From Mrakia gelida (lineage: Eukaryota > Basidiomycota > Tremellomycetes > Cystofilobasidiales > Mrakiaceae): a DNA stretch of 64,000 bases. The stretch is from positions 744,001 through 808,000 of the forward strand of contig BRON01000006.1 of the NCBI GenBank assembly GCA_024345305.1. The letters run 5' to 3'. The position numbers and the translations under genes were made by a program. This document shows, in pieces, positions 22,745-34,611 of this stretch (positions are counted from its first letter, which is position 1; each line of letters opens with the position of its first letter). Below the pieces are notes generated by a model that saw only the letters and a list, made by a program, of their open reading frames with translations, had not been told where the DNA came from and did no database searches.

Positions 22745-23236
22745 GCAAACCCCCTGCCTCTCTTCTCTTTCTCGTCTTGCTTTTGATCTCTCACGCCTTG
22801 ATATCTCCGGTCTCTTATGTTCTCTACATACGTATCTACCACTCCATCTTTTCCACACTTAATAACAGCTCAATTTCGCTCTCTGTCCGTTTATTCTCTT
22901 CTCACAACCACGACCCTCGTTCGTTCTCGACTCGCCCTTGTCTTCGTAGCTCTTTCTTGTGCTTCTTTGTTTTTCTTTCAACCTTTTCACGTTTTACTTG
23001 CAAACCCGCTCCTTTCGTTTTTTTTTTTTTCTCTCTCTACTTATCTCCTTTGCTTCGATCCTTTTTCTCACCCGAGTGTACGATAACGAGCTTTGTTTCC
23101 CTGCCTCTCCCCTTTTTGGTTCTCGTTTTCTTGTTTGGTCTTACTCGATCTTGATGGCTCATAAACGAACTCTGCGCAGCGAGGGTACAGCAGTACATAC
23201 ATCCGCGAAGAAGAACGAGAGAGGGTAAGAAAAATC
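22745..23236. other. Convergent 3' UTRs of MGA2-like and NUP84 genes
   Basis: The plus-strand sequence is very pyrimidine-rich and contains a T13 run at about 23018-23030, in keeping with 3' UTR and polyadenylation signals. No gene is seen. Confidence 0.6.
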
Positions 23237-26200
23237 TAAGCAGAACGAGCGTTGAAAGGGTCCTGGTTCCCCTTCTTTCCCTCCGTCGCGTCGACGAGGC
23301 ATTCGAGACTTGCTCTTCGAACGAGAGAGAGGTAGGCGGGGAGACGGTTGTGGTGGCTTTGGATGAATCTGGCGCATGGGAGAATGAACGAAAGTCAGCA
23401 AATGCGGGCGGGTGGTGGAGAGAAGAAGAAGAGGAGGGAGGAGGGAGAAAAGGAGACGCGACTGACTCGACGAAAAGCTCGAACCGCTCGTCCGCGAGGA
23501 GGTTGGGGAGCTCGAGGGCTTTTTGGAGGTTTCTGTAGACAAAGAGGAGATTCGAGAGAAGATACAAGAGTAAGCTCGGGCCAAGAAAGGTAGGAGGCAC
23601 AAAGGAGGGGAAGAAGAGAGACGAAACGAACCCTGGGATCAGCTCCCTCGTCTCGAAAAGAAGGTTGTGCAACCTGAAGACCAGCTCTGGAACGAAGATG
23701 TGTCGTATCCGAGCGAGTTCCGAGAGTCGTCGTTCGTCTGAAGGAAGGATCGAAGCAAAGGGGGAAGAGTGAGCTCGAGTCGACAGAGGAGGAACAAAAA
23801 AAGGAGGACGATCGAAACGAACCTTCCATCGTCTCGCCGTCGAGGTCGAGTTTGAGCCACGAGGATTTGAGGAGATCGACCGTTGCGAGGTGAGCTTTGT
23901 CGACCGTTGACTGCAAAGGGGAGCGACGGGAGGATGGGAGTCAGCGAAACGAAGCGAGGAGACAAAGAAGAGACGCGTCGAGAACTCACGGTGAAGCTCT
24001 TCAGCCAATCGAACTGATCGATCTTGAGGGTGCTGCGAAGACGAAGTGCGGAGAGTGGAATCTGTTTCAGTCGTCATCCTCGAGGAGAGATGGAGAAGGC
24101 GACGCGACAACTCACTTCGCCTTCGGTTTCGTCGCTCCCAACTCGGCACACCTCGTCAAAACACCAAGGACCTCGAACAACATCACGTGCTGCATGTACT
24201 CCGACGCTTGACTGGCGATCTCCTCGTCGTTGGCGGAGGACGAAGAGGTAGAGAAGTCGTAGAGTTGTTGAGGAAGGAGGATCAGGAGTTCCTTCGCGGC
24301 GTGGACTTTTCCGTAGGCTGTTGGGAACGAAACGAAGAGAATGAAGTCAGCTCAGAGCAAGAAGAGGACGAGAAGAGTGATGAACGAACCAAGGAAGAAC
24401 CGAACGAGGTTGTTGGCCTGGATCAGAGCTTCGGGGTAGGTTTCCTCGCTGACCGTCAACCATTCGAGGGATCGTATCAGAACCCAGTCCGGACCTCCTT
24501 CGACAACTCGGGTGGTGAAGTCGGTGACATCGGGTTCGGGATCGTTTCGACCAGGCATAGACTGCGCGAAGGAAAACGGATGAAAGCGAAAACGTCAGAA
24601 AGAGAAGCCACGACGAGCGAACGAAGGAACGCGACTGACCATGAACGTCTCGTTCATCACCAGATCCACCGTCAATTTGGCAACCTCGACCAGATCCAGA
24701 CCATGCTCCTTCGCTCGGAGCAGTGCGACCTTCCGTTCCTCCTTGGTAGCTCTCGGGTCCATAGCTGTTCGATCGAGGAAAAGAAGACGAAGACGCGTCA
24801 GTTCCGAGTCCGGTCTCGCTCCTTCCTTCCCGACTCCGTTCGAGGGCAAGTCAAGAAGATGAAACTGACCCTTCAAGAACCTAGCATAGCTGGTAGCTCC
24901 GTTCTGCTCTCCCAAACTGGCAGCGTAAACAGCGACGAGTTCCGACTTTCCCTCCTCCTCGAGAACGTCGAGGTAGGCTTGAAGGATGATGTTGGCCGGT
25001 TCGAGAGGCGGGTCTTGGTGGAGGAGACGAAGATAGATGACGAGATGGGCGAAGAATCGAAGAAGAGGAGGGTAGAGGCTTCGAAAAGGGAAGGAGAAGA
25101 TCAGTTCGACGAAATGAGACGAGGAAATCGATTCAAACTCACTCTGGCGAAACGACGTCCTTCATTCCGTCGAGAGAGTTGGCGAACTGAATGAAGAGCT
25201 CGTCTGTTCGTCCGAGAATAACATGGGTCATGGCCATCCTGTAGGGGTTTCGAGCGGCGGCGCTGATTGAACCGAAGGACCGAAACGAAGACGCGTCAGT
25301 CGGTAGCTCCCTTCGTCCTCTCTTCAGAGGCTGCACGAGCACCACGTTCCCGAAAGGTGATCGAGCGAGGAAGGGTTGCGAAGTGAAAGATAGGATGGGG
25401 GAGATGGGACTCACGCGACTCCGTCTCGCTCCGTCTTCATGACCTGATGGAACACGTCCTCCAGTCCTCCTCCAGCTCTCGTGCCCTCTCCCTCTCCATC
25501 CCCAGGTTCAGCAACGCCATACTCCTCAGCCCAGAAACCTCCGAGTTCCGACAGTCGTCGATCGATCCTGTTTGGTGTTCGAGAAAAGAGAGAGAGTCAG
25601 TCTCCTTGAAGACGAAGACGAACGGGCGAACGAGGCAAGGAGGGAGGTGCGAGGGACCAGTGACGAACCTCGCTTCAATCCTAGCGTTTATGTGAGCCCA
25701 AACGTGATCCTCCCAGCTTCGGCAGACGGGGAGAACGGCAGGGAGGTAGCCTGTGAGGGTTCCGTACAGAGCTCGCTCGTAGACGGGGAGTTTGGTCTGC
25801 AAGGAGGGACAAGTTGAGAACGAAAGCGACGAGAAGTCAGCCTTTGACGCGAGCAAAACGACCAGCTTGCTGACAGCCAGAGGAAGGTCACGCGAACAGG
25901 CGAGGGGGGGAGGAGAGGAGGAGGGAAGGAGGAGAGATGTCGAACGTACATTCGAGGCGACCGAGCGACCGATCTTCTTCCACAGAGCTCTGTTTCGGTT
26001 CCCGATCTCGAACTGTTCCTCCTTCTCGATATCGAGCTCGTCCTCGTCGTCCATCTCGTTCGGGTCCTTGGCAGCTGTTTCCGTCCAAAGCAAGGAAGAA
26101 CGATGAGCTCGCGACTTTCGCGCCTCTCCTTCTCCTTCGCCTTCCGTTCGCTCTTCCAACATTTTGGTCCTCCGCGCCGCCATCAGTACGAGAGACGAGT

Positions 26201-27434
26201 TCAGAAAGTCGGCACTCACCTAGTCCTCCAATCCACCACCCGCTCCCACCTCCAACGAGACTCGCACCTCTCCAGCTCTGATCGTTCGCTCGACAGAGAG
26301 CGGCACAGTCCTCGGCTCGACCGTAACGAAGGTAGGAGAAGAGAGCGGGGAGGAGGGAAAGGTTGTGGTTCTGTGGACGAATAGATCAGTCAGCGTGATG
26401 AGAATGAAAGGCGACAATGAGCAAGAAGAGTCGAGTCGAAGGAGGGAAGGAAACCAACCGAATCCTCAGCTCCGAGCTCACCACCTCCTCTGACTCCGTA
26501 AGGTCTCGACGGCGCGTCAGGATCCAGAGATCCAACCAGGTTGGTCGGTCGTCCCATCGCACCTTTCGAGATGGATACAACGACGGCAAAAATGAGCTCT
26601 CCGAAGCGAACGAGCGAACGAACGAGCTCAAAGACTCACCAGCTGCTCCTCCTCCGGCCATCTTGGATCTCCTGACCATGCCAGCTGTCTGAGCCCAGTA
26701 TCCCTCCTTCCTCTCTACTACTCCAAAGGGACTGCTTCCCTTCTGAGGAATCATGAGATGGGAGTGGATCGTCTGCCATTCCGAGAGCTCTGGGTCTTGG
26801 GAGATGATGTGTTGGATGAGTGTTAACGGAGGCGTGTAAGGGTTGAGGGAGAGTAGGGATTCTGGACTAGGGGACGGTGGTGGTGGAAGGAGTCGTTCTC
26901 TGGTAGGAAGCGAACGGACGAGAAGGTCAGTGGGAAGAGAAGACGAGGAGCGAACGAGAGGAGGGACGGAGGGAAGAGGGCGGAGGAGGGAAGGAGAAGG
27001 AAGGGAGGGAGGACTGACGAGTAGAGGGTATGGATCAAGGACCAGGTTGAGAGTTCGAGAGAGAGGGATGAGATCTCCTCTTCTGTCGTGGTCTCGGTGG
27101 AAGAAGCAGAGAGTCGGGATTCGAGGCTGGGAGGAGCAGAGGAAGGAAGGGGAAAAGGTCAGCTCAGCTCGACTCCTCCCTCCTGTCTCTCGCTCGCCCA
27201 GCTCCAGCCCGTCCCTCTTCTAGACTAAAGAAGCTCAAGACAGGAATAAGTGTATCCTTACATTCCCTCCAACACTCCTGCGAACCTGAGAGCGATTCCT
27301 TCGTCGTCGTCGAGGAGAACGAGCGTTTCCTCGTCTGCTCCTCCGGCCTGTTGGAATTCTGACCGACGACCGTCGTACGCTCGAAGGATAGAAGCGAACG
27401 CGTCGAAGTGAGACGTAGAGCTCGATGCTTCCAT
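23237..27434 (-). CDS. NUP84: Nucleoporin Nup84/Nup107, Y-complex of the nuclear pore
   Basis: Nup84 (Nup107 in animals) is a helical stack in the Y-shaped scaffold of the nuclear pore. The start at 27434 gives MEASSSTSHFDAFASILRAY. The spliced second and third exons give TWSLIHTLYS and PLTLIQHIISQDPELSEWQ, a pattern typical of the Nup84/107 N-terminal region. Further on come VYERALYGTLTGYLPAVLPV followed by CRSWEDHVWAHINARIEARF (about 25680-25790), the signature stretch of the family. The C-terminal half has NPYRMAMTHVILGRTDELFI (about 25170-25250) and AARNP, then GGPDWVLIRSLEWL. The last exon ends NQDPFNARSA with a TAG at 23237-23239. More than ten short introns are present, several containing the ACGCGT motif discussed in the findings. 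It shares a promoter of about 190 bp with the divergent PPR gene. Length and motif order match full-length Nup84. Confidence 0.9.
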
Positions 27435-27624
27435 GGTCGAGAAGATGGGGAAGAGGGGGGAGAGGGAGGAAGGGGAAGGGGAGGGTCGTGAGGATTGGGC
27501 TGTTGTCGTTGGGAGCGTCGACGAAGCGAGGTGTTCGTTCAGCTTTCGTCGACGTTTCGCCTGCGACTCTCATCACCTTCAACAACTCGATTGGACTATA
27601 TAATAGACAGGGATCTTCTACACC
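27435..27624. promoter_or_regulatory. Short bidirectional promoter between NUP84 and the PPR gene
   Basis: Only about 190 bp separate the two divergent start codons. A TATATAAT string lies at 27597-27604, but it is just 21 nt before the PPR start codon, too close to act as its TATA box unless the true start is further downstream. It may be fortuitous. Confidence 0.45.
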
Positions 27625-29926
27625 ATGCTGAGATCACTTTCTCGGATACCTAGAGGTGAATAAGCTCATCCTCGCTGCTAAAGCGAGCGCCATCGAGAGG
27701 CAGAGCTGAAGGATGAAGACGCGCGACGGTCTTCTCGTCTATAGAGGGTCCAGGAAGGTTTGAAAGCTCTTCACTCTACTCATGCTGACCCGAAGGCTCA
27801 CCTTTATTATAGTGCGCTTTCAAGATGCTCTCAAGAAGACTCGCTCGCTCTCGAACGTCCCCAATCCTCCGCCCGAGGTGAGCTCAACCTTCCTTCCTCT
27901 CGCCCCTTCGTCTCTCCACGCTCAACTTGACTCCTCTGCTACTACTCCACCAAGGTCCTTCTCCCGCTCAACAACCCGACCTTCAAGTTCACCTCGGTCT
28001 CCTCCAAAATCGAATCATTCCTCGCAGCGGGAGAATCCTACACCCCTTCCCAACTCGCCCTCCTCCCTCCCGACGTGAGATCGGATCACCGAACCATCCT
28101 CTCCGTCCTTCAGCAAGCCATGTCGCTTCTTCCGGATCAGAGGAAAGCTTTCCTCGAAGCTCAGGATATCGCTCGTCAAGCTCAACCTCCTGTGGAAGAA
28201 GGCGAAACCTCCCTCGACTCCCTCCTCTCCCAACTCGCTGTCGTCGCGAAGACTCCCCTCTTTTCCTCACACCCCTTCAACGCCGTTCGACCTATCCTCG
28301 CTCGAGTCGAGAGGCTCGAAACCGTGGATGCTGGGCGTGTGGTCGTTCTGATGGAGACGTTGATGGACACGGCGAGGACGCTGGAAGAGGGAGTGGAAGT
28401 CGCGAGTTGGGTTCTTCGCGTCGTCGTCCAGCCCGTCCGAACTGAAGGCCAACAAGACATCGTCTACGAAACCATTCAAGAACTCCTCCATGTTCCTGGT
28501 CGACCCCAACCCCGACCCAACCCAACTCCTCTCCTCCGGTTCCCCCTCGCCCACCAACCTCAACTCCAACTCTCCTTCAAACCCGAACACCACCCTCTCA
28601 CCGCTCTCCTCGAGGAGTACTCTCGCCTCTACATCGCCGAGAGGACGGCTCATAATCCCTTGGCTTCATCCCCAACTCCTATGGTCGTCGCCCAACTCGA
28701 AACCCTTCGCCTTCAGCACCTCGATGCCGTTCGAGCGATCCACCAAGCGATGTGGGAATCCGAGGACGAGGTTTTCACCGTTCGAAGCTGTACCTCGCTC
28801 ATGAGTGCTTACAACCACGGAAGAGCTTGGGAGAAGATGGAAGAAGTTTGGGAGTTGATGAGGGCTGAGGGAGGAGTGGGGATCGATCAGAGATCCGTCG
28901 CCGTGGTGAGTCTTTCTTGACGACTTCGTTTTTGACGGGCTTGCTCGTTCCAAAAAGAGGCTCACGCATTATCTTCTCTTTGCCCCAGTATTTCGACGCT
29001 TGTGGATTCAGGTAAGTGTCGCTCTAGTCAAAGATCTACATCTTGAACAGCTCTAAGAGAGCCTACTTCAGCCCAACCTGACTCAACCGCGTCTCTCTCT
29101 CTCGACTCGCAGCGGCTCCCTCCCCCAAGCCCTCTCAACCTACCAATCTCTCCTCTCCACCTCCTTCCCCTTTGATCAAAATGATCTCCACGCCTACCTC
29201 GAATGCCTCACCCGCTGCGGAGCATGGGACGAAGTCCTCTCCTTCCTTTCCTCTCAACGAACCTCCCACCTCCTCGACCCGATCACGGCACCTCCCCTTC
29301 ACCCAGGCTCCCTAGCAGCGACCCTCATGCTCGCCAAACCACTCGTCAAGAACCCTCAATACTAAACGCTCACAAAGGTGGATCGGAAGGCGTATGGGAG
29401 ACTGAGGGCCGGGATGAGGGACGTGGCCGGCGCGGAGACGTGGGAGGAGGTGGAGAGGTTGTTGGATTCGAAGGAGAGGTTTTTGGACCCCGGACCGAAG
29501 AAGGAGAGTTTGATCAGGGATAGGAGGGAGAATGAGTCTCTTGAACTACCTGTCCTCTTGCTTTCGTTCCGAGAGGTCGGCTGATCGCTGACCTTTGTTT
29601 TCTTGAACGCGTCGATTAGGGACCGAGCTGCATCGTCTATGAGTAGAGCCCAGCAGCCAAGGATCGATTGGAACGGGTCTTCGTCGGCACGGTAAGCGCC
29701 TTCGTCTCTGCTTGGTGGCCTTATCAACGACTCTCGTATCAACTGAACTGTTTCCTTGTTTGCTCTGAGTAGTCTGTGCAAGATCGAACGCTCGACGCGT
29801 CTCCCTTTTCGCTCCCTCGACAACCTCGGATCACCTTCTTGCCTCCCGCAGCGCTCTCGGGATCCTCAGGGACTCCCCAGCACCTGTATATCCGGCCCCT
29901 GCTGCCCCTTCGTACGACGAATGTGA
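27625..29926 (+). CDS. Mitochondrial PPR-like protein, frame interrupted by an in-frame TAA
   Basis: The first exon (27625-27655) joins 27813 to give MLRSLSRIPRVRFQDALKK. It is rich in Arg and Ser with no acids up to the Asp, like a mitochondrial targeting peptide. A third exon from 27956 carries a long helical region. Later parts resemble pentatricopeptide repeats: SCTSLMSAYNHGRAWEKMEE near 28790, then after two short introns AYLECLTRCGAWDEVLSFL near 29193. PPR proteins bind organellar RNA. The reading frame meets TAA at 29363-29365 but continues in the same frame with good coding character (VDRKAYGRLRAGMRDVAGAE and following). It then passes two more plausible introns and stops at 29924-29926. 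Either the protein ends at 29365, a 33-nt intron (29345-29377) removes the stop, or the gene is damaged. The 3' exons are less certain. No specific orthologue is claimed. Confidence 0.65.
29363..29365 (+). other. In-frame TAA inside the PPR-like gene
   Basis: The triplet follows codons for KNPQY and is followed in the same frame by about 55 codons of normal composition before the next clear splice site. A candidate intron 29345-29377 (GTCAAG...ACAAAG, containing tactaaac) would remove it and keep the frame. Confidence 0.8.
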
Positions 29927-30236
29927 AACGAAGACAGTCCTGAGGTCGAGGATCGAAGTTGCAGGTCACCGTGAGACGGGCGGGAAGACACGAGAACGGA
30001 GCTTTAGCGTTTGAATAAATCCGTATTACTAGATAAATGTAGGTTCGATATATCACTGGCCACCTAAGAGAAGGAGAGACGAACGCACTTGCAGGGTTCG
30101 ATCAAGAACGACGCACGCCGCGTCAACCCCATCTCCTTCTTCCCTCGTTCGTGTTTCGTCTCGACCTCGACGCGGCACTTCCGAAAAGCTACGGAAAAGG
30201 AAAGAGAAGGAGATCTTCTTTATATAAAATTCAACT
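29927..30236. other. Convergent gap between PPR and OYE-like genes
   Basis: Non-coding sequence with an AT-richer patch (gtttgaataaatccgtattactagataaatg near 30008) that looks like a polyadenylation region, and a second one (tatataaaattcaactctatat) near 30220. No gene is recognised. Confidence 0.5.
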
Positions 30237-32124
30237 CTATATCAACCCCCACCACCAAACCACCAAGCCAACAACCAACCCCGCTCCGCCAACCCACCTC
30301 CCCAACCAACTCCCATACTCCCCTCTGAACCCCTCCCAAACTCCCATCTCCCTCTTGACCTTCTCCCCCCTACCCACCCTCCCCATCTGCCAATCCCACC
30401 AAATCGTCCCCAGCCCAGCACCCACGAGCCCCACCCTCCCTCCTCCACTGAGGAGCCAGCTCCAGAACTTAGCGTTCGGGATGGAGTGAGATGGGATGGG
30501 GATGGGTGGGTTATGGAGGAGATGGGTGAGGGGGAGGGAAGGGTGGAGGATAGAGGGACGGGCGAAGCCTAGGAGGTCTGCGGCGCGGGTGGAAGAGGAG
30601 GGGGAGGGGGAGAGAGCTGAGATGAGGGAGGGGAGGGAGCGGAGAGAGGAGGAGAGGAGGATGGGTGGGGGTGGTGGGTTTGGTGAAGAGGGGGACGAGG
30701 GGAGGGAGAGGAGCTTGCGTGTGAAGGAGAGGAAGGGGAGGTTTGGGCCTGTGGTGGTGGCGAAGACTGATGAAGAGACGAAGAGGAGAAAAACGACGCG
30801 TCAGCCGAGAAGAGCAGTTCGACACGTCGAGCCTTCGAAAGCGGCGCACAGCAAAAGGGCAAAGACGCGGCGATCACTCACGAGGATTCTCATACCCCCC
30901 TCCTGAGATCTCTACAAAATCCCATCCCTCCTCTTCTTCTTCTCCCTCGTCGTCGCGTCCAACCGTCACCCTCATCTCCCTCACCCTCCTCACCTGCTCC
31001 AGCGCCTCCTCCTCGCTCAACCCGCCTCTCACGAAATCCCCACACGAGAGCTTGATCCCCACGCAGAAGTGCCGAGACGTGTGTTTCCGAATGGAGAGGA
31101 GGAGGAGACGAAGGAGTTCGAGTTCTGGATGAGAGGGCGACGAGGGATGGAGGGCGAAGCGAGAGGTTGGGGGACGGAGGTTCGTTAAGGGTGAGAGGAA
31201 TTGAGCGATTAGGTCTGGTACATAGAGAGGATCAGCGAAAGATTGAAAGCGTCAATTGGGTTGTTTGGTCGAGAAAAAGAAGCAGAACGCGCGCGAACGA
31301 CGCGTCTTTCTCAACTCACATCCATGAGCTCCATGAACCTCGACTCCATCCACTCCTACCCCCTCCAAAAACCCAGCAGCCTCCCCAAACCTCCCCACCA
31401 CTTCCACCACCTCCTCATCCGTCATCTCCTTCGCCGTTCGAAACATCAACCCGTTGAACAAGCCCGCCAACCAGCCTTCCTTGGAGTTGACTCTCGTTTC
31501 CGAGGCCGAGGGAGGTCGTGCGCTCTCCCCTCCGAAGAAGGAGCGACAAAAGAGAGGGGATTGTCTTCCTGGGTGGGAGATCTGGACGATGAAGGGCGAG
31601 CGTGAGGGCGAATTGGAGGAGGAGGCGGCTTTGTTGAAGCGATGCACGAGCGAGGACCAGGCTTGACGGTCGACGGAGGAGGGAGAACGAGGGACGAAGA
31701 GATCCCAAGGGGTTGAGAGGAAGGAAGGGTCGATTTGGACGTTGCCTAGATTAAGAGAAGATAGTCAGCTCTGTCTGTTGTAGAAGACAGAGAGATAGGG
31801 GGATGAGATGAGCTCGCACCAGTGATGACCATCCCCCAACCTCCTCGAGCCCAGAGTTCGTACAGACGAGAGTGAGCTTCCGTGGGGGATCCTCCGCCGA
31901 AGGGAGCGAGGCATTCTTCCATGGGGAGCTGGATTGGTTGGCCATGGGACACATCAGTATCTGTTTGGGAGAGAGAGAGGGAGAGGAAAGAGAGAGAGCT
32001 CACTGACCTTCACGATCCGATTTGGGAGGAGAAGACCGCAAGGGAGGAGGAGAGGGGAGCTCATCGGGTTGGATTTTCCTTCCTCTTCTTCCTCTTGGCT
32101 GAACTCGGTCATCTTATCTCCCAT
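30237..32124 (-). CDS. Old Yellow Enzyme family NADH:flavin oxidoreductase, divergent, with C-terminal membrane segment
   Basis: OYE family enzymes use FMN in a TIM barrel to reduce activated C=C bonds. From 32124 the spliced protein reads MGDKMTEFSQEEEEEG and then PCGLLLPNRIVK. The next exon gives LPMEECLAPFGGGSPTEAHS and YELWARGGWGMVITG, all standard OYE blocks. Later, FIVQISHPGRQSP (about 31575), VHGAHGYLIAQFLSPLTN (about 31330, across a splice) and DFVEISGGGYENP (about 30905) follow in order. A late AADLLGFARPSILHP matches the phosphate-binding end of the barrel. Odd points: the usual N-x-R-x-D-x-YGG after the HGAHGY block is replaced by a stretch without YGG. A Pro-rich insertion precedes the late block. 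The C-terminus adds a hydrophobic, Trp-rich segment (LVVGLVVWWWGLI) that could anchor it in a membrane. Four introns are supported. It is divergent from KTI12 across about 240 bp. Confidence 0.88.
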
Positions 32125-32367
32125 CTCGGAAGCTGATCGGCGCGTCGGTGGTTGATGAAGTCGATGTCGGAGAAAAAGGTGCAGATGGGTGTCAGAAGCG
32201 AAGAGAGGGGAAGGGAGGAAGCTCGTGAGCTCGACGAGTTCGTTTTCGAGCTCCCCTTCTTCCTTCCCTCTCCCTCCCCAATCAGCTCAACATCCTTCTC
32301 TCGCACTTTCACACTTCCCCCACTCCTTCCCCTCGCCCGCTTCTCCCTCTCCTCTCGGTCGACTGAA
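32125..32367. promoter_or_regulatory. Bidirectional promoter between the OYE-like gene and KTI12
   Basis: The two start codons lie head to head 243 bp apart. The KTI12 side is pyrimidine-rich just before its ATG. No TATA box is evident. Confidence 0.45.
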
Positions 32368-34097
32368 ATGGCGTTCGTCGTCCTCTCTGGGTGTCCTTCC
32401 TCTGGGAAGACGAGTCTCGCGCTCAAGCTCAAACAAGACTTCCTGAATCGGATGCAAGACGAGTCTTATACGGGTCCTAGTTGGGAGGTCTTCATCGTGG
32501 AGGACGATATAGGAGTAGCTGGGAGATCGGTGTATTCGGGTGAGTTCTCAGGAGCTGAGGCGAGGAGAGGAGGGGAAGGGGAGCAGGGAGGTGGGGAAGG
32601 GAGGAGGAAGAGGCGAGAGCTGGTCGTCGTCGCCGAGGGAGCTGCTCTGTCTCGGAGGATACACAGATACGAGAGGAGGTCGGTGATATTACGACAGATC
32701 CTTCGCTGCCTCGAACCAAACAGCCGAGAAGGGGAGATCTTCCCAAGAGGGACGAACGAACCCCTCCCGAGCTCATCAAGCTGAAGCTGACCTTCGACCT
32801 CCCTTCCCTCCTCTCCCTCTCCTCTCCCAGAGAGTCGGCTGGAGAAACCGATCCGAGCTTCGCTGCTCTCTGAAGTGACTAGATTCTTATCGAAACGAAC
32901 AATCCTCATATGCGACGGTCTCAACTATATCAAGGGTCAGCACGCTCTCTCCTTCCTTCTTCAACTTGAGCTCAAGCTCAACCTCTTTTCGTTCCCTTCA
33001 GTCGAGCTGATCTCTTTCTCGTTCGGTCGTCTAGGCTATCGGTACCAGATGAACTGTGCAGCTAAAGAGGCTGGAGTCAGAGCCTGTACGGTGAGTCCTT
33101 CGTAGAGATCAGTTGGCGGAGTTGGATGCCTCGGTGAGGAAGGGATGGAGGGACTGGAGCTCGAAAGAGACGAGACGAGCTTCTTCCGTCCCTCTTCGAC
33201 GCTTCTTGACTTCCTGACTGACCTCTTTCCCTTTCCCAATCACTTTCCAGATCCACGTCGCCACCCCTCCAGAAAAGTGCAAAGAGTTCAATCGACTGCG
33301 ACAGCCTGAAGACGCTTATACTGAGGAAACGTGAGCTCAACTCAGCCTCCTCCGGTTTCGACTCGACCTTGGTCTTCTCTCGCTCTCTACAGCCCCGCTG
33401 ACCCGCTTCACGTTCGTGTCTTTCTTCGACAGTATGGACGCCCTTCTGATGCGATTCGAAGAACCCTCCTCCATGGCTCGATGGGACTCCCCTCTCTTCA
33501 CCGTCGGATGGGACGATCCTTCCCCTCCGTTCGACGACATTTGGCTCGCCATGACCAGTGCGGTCAAGAAGAAGGCGAACCCTAGTGTGGTGCCGGTGAG
33601 TTCACATCGTCTCCAGTTTCTCCCTTTTCCCAGCTTCCTGTTCGATCGCTCGCACCTGGGAGAAGAGAAGAGAACAGAACGAGACGGCTTCCATTCGTCC
33701 GTTCTTCGCGACGCGTCGCTGACCTCCTCCCCCTCCCTTTCCCCTTTCCTCTCATCTTCAGAACGGCCAAACAGCAACAGACACTATCCAAACCCTCCAC
33801 TCAGCAACCTCAACCTTAATAACCCATCTTCTCTCCCACCTCTCCCTCTCTCCTCTCTCCCCTCACCTCAAACTCCCCTCCCCGCCCTACCCAGCCTCAG
33901 GCCTCAACCTCCCACAACGGACCATCACGCTCAGCGAGCTGCAGAGGCTGAAACGCCAGTTCGAGGGGATTCAGATGAACGGGTTCAAGAGGGGTGGGGA
34001 GGGAGTGAAGCGAGCTGGATGGGGGGAGAAGGAGTGGGCGGAGGCGTGGGTTAGGTTCTTGGAGGTTCAGTGGGGGGTGAATGAGGAGGAGGGATGA
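32368..34097 (+). CDS. KTI12: Kti12, Elongator-associated P-loop protein
   Basis: Kti12 is a P-loop ATPase, related to the Ser-tRNA(Sec) kinase PSTK, that binds tRNA and is needed for Elongator to modify wobble uridines. The start at 32368 reads MAFVVLSGCPSSGKTSLALK, with a clear Walker A (GCPSSGKT). After introns come RTILICDGLNYIKGYRYQ (about 32900-33040) and a stretch with CAAKEAGVRACTIHVATPPE. These are family hallmarks. The next pieces are MDALLMRFEEPSSMARWDSP (about 33435) and LFTVGWDD. The last exon, from 33763, ends through TLSELQRLKRQFEGIQMNGF to a TGA at 34095-34097, and this C-terminal LQRLKRQF block is typical. Exon sizes are modest and the introns carry CTGAC branch sites, one preceded directly by an ACGCGTC. 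Length and motif order are those of a normal Kti12. Confidence 0.93.
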
Positions 34098-34611
34098 GAT
34101 GGATGATGGGTTCCAAGGAACTAGTACGTCGATGGGAAAGCTGAGAAGGGGCTGGGTTTGGGTGGGAGGAAGGAGGGTGAGAGGAAACAAAACGAACGAA
34201 GTTGAAACGAGACGCGTCGAGAGCTCACGCAACCCGAGATCGACTTTCATCCTCTTGCCTGTCACTTCAGCCGATGTCTCTCCCCCGCTCACCCTTCACC
34301 CCTCTACCACCCCTTCCCTAAGCCCAGGCCCGCCTCCCCTCCCTCCAGGAAGAAGGTCCAAAAAAAATGTGAGCTCGGTTCTTCGTTTCAGCCCCTTCGA
34401 AGGACAAAGGGAACTTCCCTCGCCTTTCATCACTCGACCTCTTCGTTTTTTGGTTCACTTCGTCTCCTCCAACAGCATCCATACCACTCGACACTTCTTA
34501 TATACCCCTCTCCACACGCTCAACACACCCTGGAGGTGCTCTCGACAACTCGTTCAACAAACAAAAAGCAAACCCCAGCGGTTTTCGACTCGACTTCGTT
34601 CCCTTCAACGC
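34098..34611. other. Non-coding gap with the chitinase promoter and leader
   Basis: No gene is evident. A pyrimidine-rich and AT-richer section (near 34440-34520, including cttatatacccc at about 34497) precedes the chitinase start by about 110 bp and may contain its TATA box. Confidence 0.45.

Noticed and set aside
23037..24149. Minus-strand open frame of 370 codons
   Set aside because: It runs through several NUP84 introns and the convergent 3' UTR region; the true NUP84 frame is spliced and ends at 23237.
27597..27604. TATATAAT as the TATA box of the PPR gene
   Set aside because: Only 21 nt from the start codon, too close unless the real start is downstream.
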